Below are positions 36,569 through 44,268 of a DNA stretch of 64,000 nt, piece by piece; the stretch's first letter is position 1, and each line of letters starts with the position of its first letter. The notes below the pieces were generated by a model, which had not been told where the DNA came from, searched no databases, and worked only from the letters and a program-made list of their open reading frames with translations. Source of the stretch: Paenibacillus chibensis. Lineage in GTDB: Bacteria; Bacillota; Bacilli; Paenibacillales; Paenibacillaceae. The stretch is from positions 163,404 to 227,403 of the forward strand of contig NZ_BIMK01000013.1 in assembly GCF_004001045.1 (NCBI RefSeq), read 5' to 3'. A program made the translations under genes and the position numbers.

Positions 36569-37135
36569 GTGGAAAATTCAAGCCATGTATATATGGTTAC
36601 AGATCGTCTTGTTATCCGACGATTTGGCTTGCAAGATACGGAGCATTTTTATCAATACCGAGCGAATCCAGCCGTTTCCCGGTTTCAATCCTGGGAGAAT
36701 TACACTTGCGAAGACGCGGAATCGTTTGTTGGCAAGCAAATGGATCATACGCCCAGCCAGCCAGGTACCTGGTTTCAATTCGCCATTGCCTTGGCAGATT
36801 CGGATCAATTGATCGGAGATTGTGCTCTCCATACACTGCTTGATGAACCTAGAATTGTGGAAATCGGCTTCACTCTCGCACCGGATCATCAAGGGAATGG
36901 ATACATTCATGAGGCGCTCGGGGCCATACTCCATTATATTTTTCGAAGGCTGGGGAAGCACAAGGCCATTGCTTTTACGGATGTGCGAAACGAAAAATCC
37001 ATCCGGGTTCTAGAACGTTTAGGGATGCGGCGCGAAGGACACTTGTTGCAAAATTACATGTCAAAAGGAAAATGGGTGGATGAGTACCAGTATGCCATTC
37101 TCCAGTCGGAGTGGTTGTCCCGACACGGAATCTAA
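36569..37135 (+). CDS. GNAT-family N-acetyltransferase (RimJ/RimL-like)
   Basis: 188 aa: TDRLVIRRFGLQDTEHFYQYR, FTLAPDHQGNGYIHEAL (acetyl-CoA pyrophosphate loop Q-x-x-G-x-G/Y) and the family end VRNEKSIRVLERLGMRREG. It acetylates an unknown amine. The GTG start at 36569 follows AAAGAGGTG; the frame is open 30 codons further upstream without similarity. Confidence 0.87.
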   Translation: MENSSHVYMVTDRLVIRRFGLQDTEHFYQYRANPAVSRFQSWENYTCEDAESFVGKQMDHTPSQPGTWFQFAIALADSDQLIGDCALHTLLDEPRIVEIGFTLAPDHQGNGYIHEALGAILHYIFRRLGKHKAIAFTDVRNEKSIRVLERLGMRREGHLLQNYMSKGKWVDEYQYAILQSEWLSRHGI

Positions 37136-37151
37136 CAAGAACTTAAGAAAC

Positions 37152-37194
37152 GGCCCCCGCCAAACTCCTGCGAGATGTGGGGGCTTCTTTCTGG
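37152..37194 (+). terminator. Terminator after the GNAT gene
   Basis: GCCCCCGC and GTGGGGGC pair (7 of 8) around a 16-nt loop, followed by TTCTTTCT. Confidence 0.65.
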
Positions 37195-37213
37195 TTCTCC
37201 GGTTGGCCCTATG

Positions 37214-37414
37214 TATACTACATTCAACGATTCCATCGGTTTGTCCCTTCTTCATCACCTTCGCATCAGCCCGGATCGTACCGCTCCAAACGGGTTTCAA
37301 AAAGTTGATTTTTAATTCAATTGTCGTAAAACGTTCCTCTGGTTGAAGAGTTGTCCCGAAAGATACACCCATCACATTGTCTGCAATTGTACTTGTTATG
37401 CGTCCATTTAGGGT
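37214..37414 (-). pseudogene. Hotdog thioesterase remnant
   Basis: The minus strand encodes NGRITSTIADNVMGVSFG, TTIELKINFLKPVWSG and IRADAKVMKKGQTDGIVECSI, the central beta-sheet of a PaaI-like thioesterase. An in-frame stop lies just before it, the HGG-bearing N-terminus is absent, and the frame beyond ECSI reads into unrelated sequence. No start codon with an SD is present. A decayed fragment is the best reading. Confidence 0.6.
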
Positions 37415-37560
37415 TCATTGGAGATCGGAGTGACTCTCGGTCGCCTGCCTTCCCAAAATTTCGCTTAGAGCCGCAAGGTTTTACCACTTATTTTCCAGTT
37501 TATGACTTTGCCTAGTCTGCCACTTAACCGTTATAATGCCTCCTGAAGGAGATGATCTCG

Positions 37561-38214
37561 ATGACAACCAAAAAATGGGCAGTTACCTCGATCCTCGTCG
37601 TCCTCTTAGTCATTCAAAGCTTCGCATGGAAAACTGACCATGCCGAAGCAGCTCCCGTCCTTACATTAGGGAGCGAGGATCCCAAAGTTTCTGATTTACA
37701 GTACCGGCTGAAGGTGCTTGGTCTCTATGCCGGCGGGCTTGACGGAAAGTTCGGCATCGGCACAGAAGCCAGCGTCAAACAGTTCCAGAAGCAGTATGGC
37801 GTGGTGGCAGATGGTACAGTCGGTCCCGCCACATGGAGGAAGCTCCGTAAGTACACTTTAGGCAAAAACGATATGGAGATCATGTCTAAAATAATCTATA
37901 GCGAAGCCCGGGGCGAGTCCTATAAAGGACAGGTAGCCGTCGGTGCGGTCGTCATGAACCGGATTCAGTCGAACGAGTTCCCGGACACGATTCAAGGCGT
38001 CGTCTTTCAGAAAAACGCATTCACCGCCGTCAGTGACGGCCAGTATGGCATGAAGCCGAACCGTACTGCCTACCGTGCAGCCATCGATGCCGTGCGCGGT
38101 TGGGATCCGACCCATAACTCTCTCTACTACTATAATCCGCAAACGGCAACGAATAAGTGGATTTGGACACGCGCCCGTACCGTAAATATCGGACGTCATG
38201 TGTTTGCCATTTGA
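37561..38214 (+). CDS. sleB: SleB-type spore cortex-lytic enzyme
   Basis: 217 aa. A signal peptide (~1-31) is followed by a peptidoglycan-binding_1 domain (~35-97, VSDLQYRLKVLGLYAGGLDG...VKQFQKQYGVVADGTVGPATW) and a hydrolase_2 domain (~105-217) with IIYSEARGESYKGQVAVGAVVMNRI, where Glu115 is the likely catalytic residue of this lytic-transglycosylase fold. SleB digests cortex peptidoglycan containing muramic-delta-lactam during germination; a vegetative cell-wall hydrolase role is an alternative. ATG 37561 has GAAGGAGATG upstream. No ypeB partner follows. Confidence 0.85.
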   Translation: MTTKKWAVTSILVVLLVIQSFAWKTDHAEAAPVLTLGSEDPKVSDLQYRLKVLGLYAGGLDGKFGIGTEASVKQFQKQYGVVADGTVGPATWRKLRKYTLGKNDMEIMSKIIYSEARGESYKGQVAVGAVVMNRIQSNEFPDTIQGVVFQKNAFTAVSDGQYGMKPNRTAYRAAIDAVRGWDPTHNSLYYYNPQTATNKWIWTRARTVNIGRHVFAI

Positions 38215-38227
38215 TTTCAACGTACAT

Positions 38228-38262
38228 AGCCCCAGGGATCATGTCCCTGGGGCTTTCCTCTT
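38228..38262 (+). terminator. Terminator after sleB
   Basis: Perfect 11-bp stem AGCCCCAGGGA/TCCCTGGGGCT, then TTCCTCTTT. Confidence 0.85.
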
Positions 38263-38338
38263 TACGGCTGAATCACGTTCCGTATGAAAATCGCAGTGAA
38301 GTTATACTCCTGTGCCCGATATGAGAAACTATCTCTCA

Positions 38339-38791
38339 TTATTTGCTTTTCTTTGATGCCATCCAGAAGACGATAATTACGATGGGGATACATATGAACC
38401 ACGGAATATTGATCGTACTCTGGGTTATAAAAGCGATCAGCAACAATCCTAGTGTTCCAAGAATGAGCCACAGGCAGCCTCTTCCAAACGTCTCCATAGG
38501 TGTGGATCCCCCGCTTCTCTCCTCATCCGAGGAAACATGTTCATGATAATAACGAGAATCTTTTACTGTTTTAGATACTACGGTTCCACAATATTTGCAT
38601 GTTACTGATCTTGGCTCCAAACGTTCATGACAGTGCTGGCATACTGTAGGTGTTGAGTTTCCTGAATAATCTTTAACAGCGTTTGGAGTGCCTTCCAATC
38701 GTGTATCTCTAAGCGAATTACCACAGACAACACATATTAACGATCCTTCGACGTTTGATTCCCCACAGTTGGTGCATATCTTGACTGCCAT
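38339..38791 (-). CDS. Double zinc-ribbon membrane protein
   Basis: 150 aa. Two zinc ribbons (ICTNCG...ICVVCG at ~5-23 and VCQHCH...TCKYCG at ~50-68), a polar linker, then two closely spaced TM helices (CLWLILGTLGLLLIAFI and IPWFICIPIVIIVFWMA). Function unknown; such proteins are often called zinc-ribbon domain-containing. The start follows AAAGGATGG. Confidence 0.75.
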   Translation of the reverse strand: MAVKICTNCGESNVEGSLICVVCGNSLRDTRLEGTPNAVKDYSGNSTPTVCQHCHERLEPRSVTCKYCGTVVSKTVKDSRYYHEHVSSDEERSGGSTPMETFGRGCLWLILGTLGLLLIAFITQSTINIPWFICIPIVIIVFWMASKKSK

Positions 38792-38910
38792 GATGCAAAA
38801 CCATCCTTTTTTGAATCAATAGTTGGTTGCTTTAATTCCGTTTACTGTTAAAACGTATGAAGTAAGATAAAGTTGCATTACCCGTTTGTTAACTTTACCC
38901 CAAACAGTAA

Positions 38911-38949
38911 ACAGCCATCTCCTCCTAGCTAGCGGGCGGAAATGGCTGT
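38911..38949 (-). terminator. Hairpin downstream of rarD
   Basis: ACAGCCAT and ATGGCTGT form an 8-bp stem with a long loop, 30 nt past the rarD stop. The tail in the minus direction is only weakly T-rich. Confidence 0.4.
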
Positions 38950-38979
38950 GATGATGGTGCCTTGCGGACATGATTGCCG

Positions 38980-39858
38980 TCAGCGGGCCTTCTCGAGTTT
39001 CGTGCCGCGAACCGATGCGGCAGCGTATACGACAAGCGCTGTCCAGATGAGCGCGAAGCCGATGAGGAGAACCGGCGAGACCGACTCCTTGAACACGAAT
39101 ACGCTCAGTAACAGCATGATGGTCGGCCCGATGTATTGTACGAAGCCGAGCGTGGACAGCGCCATTCGCGCGGCCGCTCGTGCGAAGAAAAGCAGCGGGA
39201 GCGCGGTTACCACACCGGATAGAAGCAGACCGACGAACGTGGATGCAGGTAGCGTCCATGCCGTTGTCTTTCCGACGGCGGCCAAATAGATCCAATAGCC
39301 GAGCGCAACGGGCAGGACAACAGCCGTCTCCGACAGCAAGCCTACAGAAGCGTCTTGGCCGATCTTCTTCTTCGCGAGGCCGTACAAGCCAAATGTCGCG
39401 GCCAGTGAGATCGATATCCATGGGAACCGTCCATAGTCGATGGCGATGATAAGCACCGCGGCGCTTGCGATGGCAATCGCGAGCCATTGGCCACGGTTTG
39501 GCTTCTCACGAAGGAAAACAACTGCAAGCAGCACGTTCAGCAACGGGTTCAAATAATAGCCGAGACTTGTCTCAACGACATGGTCGTTGTTAACCGCCCA
39601 GATGAAGATGAGCCAATTCGCTGCGATCAGCAGCCCGCTAGCGGTGAGCGAGAGCAGGAGCGAGCGGCTAGTCGCAATGCGCTTCATATCACCCCAGCGA
39701 CGCTGGGCAGCGACGAGAATACCCATGAAGACGAACGACCAGACAACCCGATGTGACAGAATCTCGCCTGCCGGCACATCATTAAACAACTTCCAATAAA
39801 GCGGGAGAACCCCCCACATGATATACGCGATAATAGCATTGACCAACCCATTGTTCAT
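38980..39858 (-). CDS. rarD: RarD-like EamA permease
   Basis: 292 aa, ten predicted TM helices, with the RarD pattern: AYIMWGVLPLYWKLFNDVPAGEILSHRVVWSF at the N-terminus, NWLIFIWAVNNDHVVETSLGYYLNPLLNV, and LGFVQYIGPTIMLLLSVFVF. RarD transporters belong to the drug/metabolite family; the substrate is not established. ATG 39858 has GAGAGGG about 9 nt upstream. Confidence 0.9.
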   Translation of the reverse strand: MNNGLVNAIIAYIMWGVLPLYWKLFNDVPAGEILSHRVVWSFVFMGILVAAQRRWGDMKRIATSRSLLLSLTASGLLIAANWLIFIWAVNNDHVVETSLGYYLNPLLNVLLAVVFLREKPNRGQWLAIAIASAAVLIIAIDYGRFPWISISLAATFGLYGLAKKKIGQDASVGLLSETAVVLPVALGYWIYLAAVGKTTAWTLPASTFVGLLLSGVVTALPLLFFARAAARMALSTLGFVQYIGPTIMLLLSVFVFKESVSPVLLIGFALIWTALVVYAAASVRGTKLEKAR

Positions 39859-40007
39859 AAGCAAATTCCCTCTCCCCACTCCGATGTCTTAACGGATTAT
39901 AGCCTCGATCATCGTTGAAGTAAAGGGATTTTCTTGAGCAGGCTAAAGGATGGCGTTGTTCCTTGGCCCATGAATTGCTGCTCGAATATCTACGGATTAG
40001 CTCCCAT

Positions 40008-40045
40008 GGGGAGTATCATTTGATGGATTTAAAATGATACTCCCC
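40008..40045. repeat. Perfect 13-bp inverted repeat
   Basis: GGGGAGTATCATT and AATGATACTCCCC with a 12-nt loop, between rarD and the SLH-like gene. It has no T tail, so it is probably a transcript-end hairpin or processing site for the SLH-like gene. Confidence 0.6.
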
Positions 40046-40126
40046 TTGCCGCAGTTGAAGATTGTCATGTTGGCGTCTCGCTCGAGCCTGTGGATCTGAA
40101 CTCATAAGGTTACTGATACTTTATCC

Positions 40127-41143
40127 TTATTTATGGAGCTTTTGCACGCGTTCGATCATAGCAGTCGCGTCTGCAAGGGTAACTCCGTTCTTGGGATGGA
40201 AGTTTCCTTCCGCGTCCAGCTCCGCGATCTTGAGAGCAAGCGCCGTTTGAATCGCACCTTGATATTGTATATCGATCTGGTCGTTGTCCTTGATCTCCTT
40301 CAGGACTATATTCAACATCGGAAGCTTGCCTTCCGCTTGAAGCGTGTGGATCAGCAGGTACGTGAAAGATTCGCGCGTCACGTCGGCCTCCGCATCGATT
40401 TTGATCTGCAGTTTCGTATTTCCGGCGGCTTTCTTAATCAATTCCACGGCTTGTTCTGCTGTGATAGCTAAATTCTCGCTGCCCGGCTGGCCTGAGTGGG
40501 TCTTCAAATAATGAAGCGCATTGCTCATTTCGATGGCAGCTTCCGCGCGTGAAATTTCCTTCTTCGGCTGAAACTTCCCGTCTTGATCGAGACTCACGAC
40601 GCCGTAGTTCAGAGCGCGCTGGATCGATCCGGAATATTCGACTTTGACTTGATCCTGGTCTTTGAACTCCTGGACAATCGGGTTAATAAGAGGCAGCTTA
40701 CCGGCGATTTCAATCGCATGCACGAGTTGGTGCGTAAAGGCTTCGTGCGTCATCTTTTCATTCGGATTCAGATCGGCAGGCAGGTCTAATCCGTTGACTG
40801 CGGCGATTATGAGAGCTTTTGCGTACCAAGCCGAATCGTTAGAATGCTTGTAATAATCGGTAGCCTGGGGCTCTTTAACGAAACGGATAAAGTCGAGATT
40901 CAGTCCAAGCGCGGTGACGAAAAACTGTACGCTTTCGGCTTGCGTGACGGTTTTATTTGGAGCAAACTGTTCTGCCGTAATTCCCTTGATTAGGCCGCTG
41001 TCATGCAGAGCAATGATCTTGTCTTTATCTTGTACGTTATCCAGATCTTTAAAGGCAGCTGCAGAAGCAAAGTCTTGTCCGGCCAAGCTGAATGCCAGGG
41101 CAACGGCTGCGGACAGGGTGATGATTTTGGATGGCTTTTTCAT
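40127..41143 (-). CDS. Secreted SLH-domain-like protein
   Basis: 338 aa. A signal peptide (KIITLSAAVALAFSLAGQDFASA) is followed by four degenerate SLH-like units: AFKDLDNVQDKDKIIALHDSGLIKG; AWYAKALIIAAVNGLDLPADLNPNEKMTHE; YSGSIQRALNYGVVSLDQDGKFQPKKEISRAE; and YQGAIQTALALKIAELDAEGNFHPKNGVTLAD. SLH units bind secondary cell-wall polymers. No other domain is present, so it may be a wall-associated structural protein. ATG 41143 follows AAGAGGTG. Confidence 0.8.
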   Translation of the reverse strand: MKKPSKIITLSAAVALAFSLAGQDFASAAAFKDLDNVQDKDKIIALHDSGLIKGITAEQFAPNKTVTQAESVQFFVTALGLNLDFIRFVKEPQATDYYKHSNDSAWYAKALIIAAVNGLDLPADLNPNEKMTHEAFTHQLVHAIEIAGKLPLINPIVQEFKDQDQVKVEYSGSIQRALNYGVVSLDQDGKFQPKKEISRAEAAIEMSNALHYLKTHSGQPGSENLAITAEQAVELIKKAAGNTKLQIKIDAEADVTRESFTYLLIHTLQAEGKLPMLNIVLKEIKDNDQIDIQYQGAIQTALALKIAELDAEGNFHPKNGVTLADATAMIERVQKLHK

Positions 41144-41404
41144 CAATGTCACCTCTTGTGGTCATGTGTTGGTTTATCTTGCCATCATAGACGTACCTCC
41201 ACTCAAAAAGGTTTCTCCTTTATTTCAAATAATCTTTTCTTCTCCTTACGGCTTTTGCCTATATCATGAACACATTTAGGTATCCGCACTGACCTGAGAA
41301 GCGTCTGACGCGTAATGTATGTGGATCAATTGAATTGGAATCAGGCGGCAGGTTTGAAGAACTAGAATGTTCATTACTTTGGGAAGCAATGGGAGGTAGG
41401 TCCT

Positions 41405-42145
41405 GTGAAGAAGGAAACCTATAAAATGGGGAAACTGGGAAAGTACGAATACATGAAGAAATATACTCTGATACGCGCATTTTTACCAGACACTCGGAAA
41501 GCAACGCTGCCTAACATTAACATCATGTTGAGATTATACAAATCCGTTTTCTTAAAACCCGATGAGGGAACTGGCGGCCATGGGATCTATAAAATCACCA
41601 GGAGCAAGAATAGCTTTATTTTACGTACAGGTTCGAACTCACGTACGTTCAGCTCATTGAATGATTTATATACAAAGGTTCAAAGAAATCTAGTTAGAGA
41701 TAAATACATTGTTCAAGAAGGAATTGATTTATTAAAGCATAATGATCGGCCATTCGATATCCGAGTGATGGTGCAAAAGAATCGAAAAGGATCTTTAGAC
41801 GTTACAGGGATTATCGGCAGACAGGCGAAGCGTAATAAAATCGTAACGAATTATCATTCGGGAGGAACGCCCTTGCCCGTGGATACCTTACTCAAATCTC
41901 ACCTGAATGAGGAATCAAGGAAGAAGTACATTCAAGCAATCGAGAAATTAGGGAAAGATGCAAGCATCGTGCTTGGCAAAAATTATAGAAGCAAACGAGC
42001 GTTCGGAGTGGATATAGCCGTCGACCATAAAATGAATCCCTGGATCTTGGAAATAAATACGAAGCCGGATATGAGCATCTTTAACACGTTGAAGAACAAA
42101 ACGATGTACAACCGGATTCGCAGATACTCCGAAAATAAAGGATGA
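41405..42145 (+). CDS. YheC/YheD-type ATP-grasp protein
   Basis: 246 aa. It contains VFLKPDEGTGGHGIYKI (ATP-binding lysine and glycine loop), YIVQEGIDLL, FDIRVMVQKN and the metal-binding end FGVDIAVDHKMNPWILEINTKPD. This matches the YheC/D family associated with endospore coats in Bacillus, shorter than YheC because the N-terminal part is reduced. The GTG start follows GGGAGG. Confidence 0.82.
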   Translation: MKKETYKMGKLGKYEYMKKYTLIRAFLPDTRKATLPNINIMLRLYKSVFLKPDEGTGGHGIYKITRSKNSFILRTGSNSRTFSSLNDLYTKVQRNLVRDKYIVQEGIDLLKHNDRPFDIRVMVQKNRKGSLDVTGIIGRQAKRNKIVTNYHSGGTPLPVDTLLKSHLNEESRKKYIQAIEKLGKDASIVLGKNYRSKRAFGVDIAVDHKMNPWILEINTKPDMSIFNTLKNKTMYNRIRRYSENKG

Positions 42146-42241
42146 GCAGTAATTTTAAGACGCTTGTCTCAATCACTTTGAAACGGGGAAAATTCTCAGA
42201 AGTACCTGCTGCCGCTATGATCGTTGACATTCCATCATAAA

Positions 42242-42273
42242 ACGGAGAACCTTAATTAAACCTGGGTTCTCCG
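42242..42273. terminator. Bidirectional terminator
   Basis: ACGGAGAACC and GGTTCTCCGT, a 10-bp perfect stem with a 12-nt loop, between the convergent ATP-grasp and DinB genes. Confidence 0.65.
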
Positions 42274-42392
42274 TATCCTGCCTATCATTTTATATTGAAT
42301 ATTCCTGTTACCATTACAGCTTATTGTTCTTTTGTGAAGAGTTCGCTTAGGCTGCATTCATTCATGGGCTAACTTGGGTGATGATTGTAAGG

Positions 42393-42848
42393 TTAGAGCC
42401 TCGCGAACGTAATGTAATCGACTTGGACAGGCTCTGCCGACTCCATCCGAAGCAAGCGGTTGATCTGTCCCCGGTGATACTGCCCATGTAGAAGAACTTG
42501 CGACAGGATGTCCCTAACTGACGTTCGGAAGGGAACTCCGCTCTGGTTGGCATAGTCCACCATCTCGTCCAAATCGGTTTCTTCGAGTTCTTCAATATAG
42601 GCGCGATATTGCTCGGCGTTTTCATCGAACATCGTCCGGATTGCCTTCAAATCTTCCGTTTCCTCCCACAACGAATAATGCGCAGTGCCCTTGCCCTGCA
42701 ATCGTGACAGCCAGACTCGTTCCGCAACTGCGACGTGCCGAACCAGCTTGAAAAGGTCCTTGTTCTTCGTCTCACTCTCCTCGACAGCGTCCAAGATGCG
42801 TCTGTCTGACCAGTACATGTGGTCCATCATCCGCTTGATCGTCTTCAT
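42393..42848 (-). CDS. DinB-family protein
   Basis: 151 aa, a four-helix DinB/YfiT-like protein. Candidate metal ligands are His9 or nearby (MMDHMYWSDRR), His in KLVRHVAVAERVWLSRL and HGQYHRGQINRLLR near the C-terminus, the typical His triad. Such proteins are metal-dependent, often thiol transferases. ATG 42848 has GGAGGAAAACG upstream. Confidence 0.85.
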   Translation of the reverse strand: MKTIKRMMDHMYWSDRRILDAVEESETKNKDLFKLVRHVAVAERVWLSRLQGKGTAHYSLWEETEDLKAIRTMFDENAEQYRAYIEELEETDLDEMVDYANQSGVPFRTSVRDILSQVLLHGQYHRGQINRLLRMESAEPVQVDYITFARL

Positions 42849-43332
42849 TCGTTTTCCTCCTCTTCGTCTTGTTTGTTCAATGTTTAAACGGAAATGAACG
42901 AGCACAAATATGAATTTGATTATTATTCTGGTTCCTTCAGAGAGAAGTCCTTCTGATCTTTTGTGATTAGAAGCCGTTTCTATATTAATGGTCGAAAATC
43001 AGAATAGCCTCATTTTCTTATCTATTTCTAAATCATACCTTCTTGCGTCAGACTTTTTCATTTCCTACTTGTGGAGTATAAACTGATTCAACATTAACCT
43101 GGCATACCTCAATGTACCTGTCTTCTTCCGGTGAAAAAATGAGTTGCGTATTTGTTATAATCATCATTTAAATGATCCTTCGCGGCCAATATGGGGAAAT
43201 AAATGAGTAGATTCATCCCATCTTGTCCGCCAGTTCTTAAATTTTTATGATTATTTCTCCATTAGAGTGCTTGCCTTAGAGTTCACTTCATAGTTTATGC
43301 TTAACATGATCAAGCACTTAAAGGAGGATATT
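42849..43332. other. 484-bp AT-rich gap without a recognised gene
   Basis: No credible open frame, hairpin or repeat was seen here. TTGCGT and TATAAT around 43143-43162 are too close together to be a normal promoter. Confidence 0.6.
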
Positions 43333-44184
43333 ATGATGCATGTTTTTGTTACTGGAGCAACAGGGTATGTCGGTTCCGCAGTCGTCCGGGAACTGATCGG
43401 CGCGGGACATACCGTGTCGGGTCTTTGCCGTTCTGAAGAGAAAGCCGCGGGATTAAAGGCAGCTGGAGCCGACGTGGTGTACGGCACGCTGGACGATGTC
43501 GATACTCTGGGCCGTGCCGCCGCAGCAGCGGAAGGCGTGATTCATTTGGGGTTTACCAACGATTTTTCCGACTTTGAAGGTGCATTAGCTCTAGATTTTC
43601 GTGCCGCTGAAGCCATGGGAGCGGCGCTCGAAGGCTCCGGCAAGCCGTTCATTACCACGGCTCACGCTAATGGACATAAGGTGGATCAAGCAGTGCTCGC
43701 AATGGCTGAGCAGGGAATTCGAGCATCGATCGTCTCGCTTGCACCATCCGTGCACGGCGAAGGTGATAAAGGCTTTATACCATTGATGATCAGCATCGCC
43801 CGGACGAAGGGCTATGCTGCCTACATCGGCGACGGAACGAACCGCTGGCCAGCGGTTCACCGCCTGGATGCGGCGGTTCTGTATCGACTGGCGCTGGAAT
43901 CCGCCCCGGCGGGCTCACGTCTGCTTGGAGCCGGTGATGAAGCTGTCCCGCTTCGCGAAATCGCGGCGGTTATCGGGCAGCAATTGAAGATGCCGACAGT
44001 CAGTATAACACCTGAAGAAGCAGCCACTCATTTTGGATTTCTTGGCCCTATTGCGGCACTTGACATCACAAACCTGTACAACACTGCGCAAGCGAGTCAG
44101 GCAACACGGGAACTTCTGGGCTGGGAACCGACACATCCTGGATTAATCGCCGATCTCGAAAAAGGGCATTATTTTGCACAATAA
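43333..44184 (+). CDS. Extended-SDR/NmrA-like NAD(P)-binding protein
   Basis: 283 aa. The Rossmann fingerprint VFVTGATGYVGSAVVREL (residues ~4-21) is followed by RSEEKAAGLKAAGADVVYGTLDD, VSLAPSVHGEGDKGFIPLMI and a C-terminal half typical of YeeZ/3-beta-HSD-like SDRs. The segment after PFITTA jumps straight to HANGHKVDQAVLAM; relatives I recall have ~20 more residues with the active-site S/T and Y there, so an internal deletion is suspected. ATG 43333 or 43336 both follow AAGGAGG. Confidence 0.83.
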   Translation: MMHVFVTGATGYVGSAVVRELIGAGHTVSGLCRSEEKAAGLKAAGADVVYGTLDDVDTLGRAAAAAEGVIHLGFTNDFSDFEGALALDFRAAEAMGAALEGSGKPFITTAHANGHKVDQAVLAMAEQGIRASIVSLAPSVHGEGDKGFIPLMISIARTKGYAAYIGDGTNRWPAVHRLDAAVLYRLALESAPAGSRLLGAGDEAVPLREIAAVIGQQLKMPTVSITPEEAATHFGFLGPIAALDITNLYNTAQASQATRELLGWEPTHPGLIADLEKGHYFAQ

Positions 44185-44223
44185 CATGAGTTAATCCATT
44201 CCCCCCCTTCCCCCTCATCAACA

Positions 44224-44258
44224 CAAGGCTGCCGAATCATCGGCAGCCTTGTCATTTT
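44224..44258. terminator. Bidirectional terminator
   Basis: CAAGGCTGCCGA-ATCA-TCGGCAGCCTTG, a 12-bp perfect stem, then TCATTTT; it lies between two convergent genes. Confidence 0.8.
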
Positions 44259-44268
44259 ATGACGTTAT

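Noticed and set aside
38816..39487. 223-codon minus-strand frame overlapping rarD in another frame
   Set aside because: Arg/His-rich low-complexity translation typical of an out-of-frame reading of rarD.
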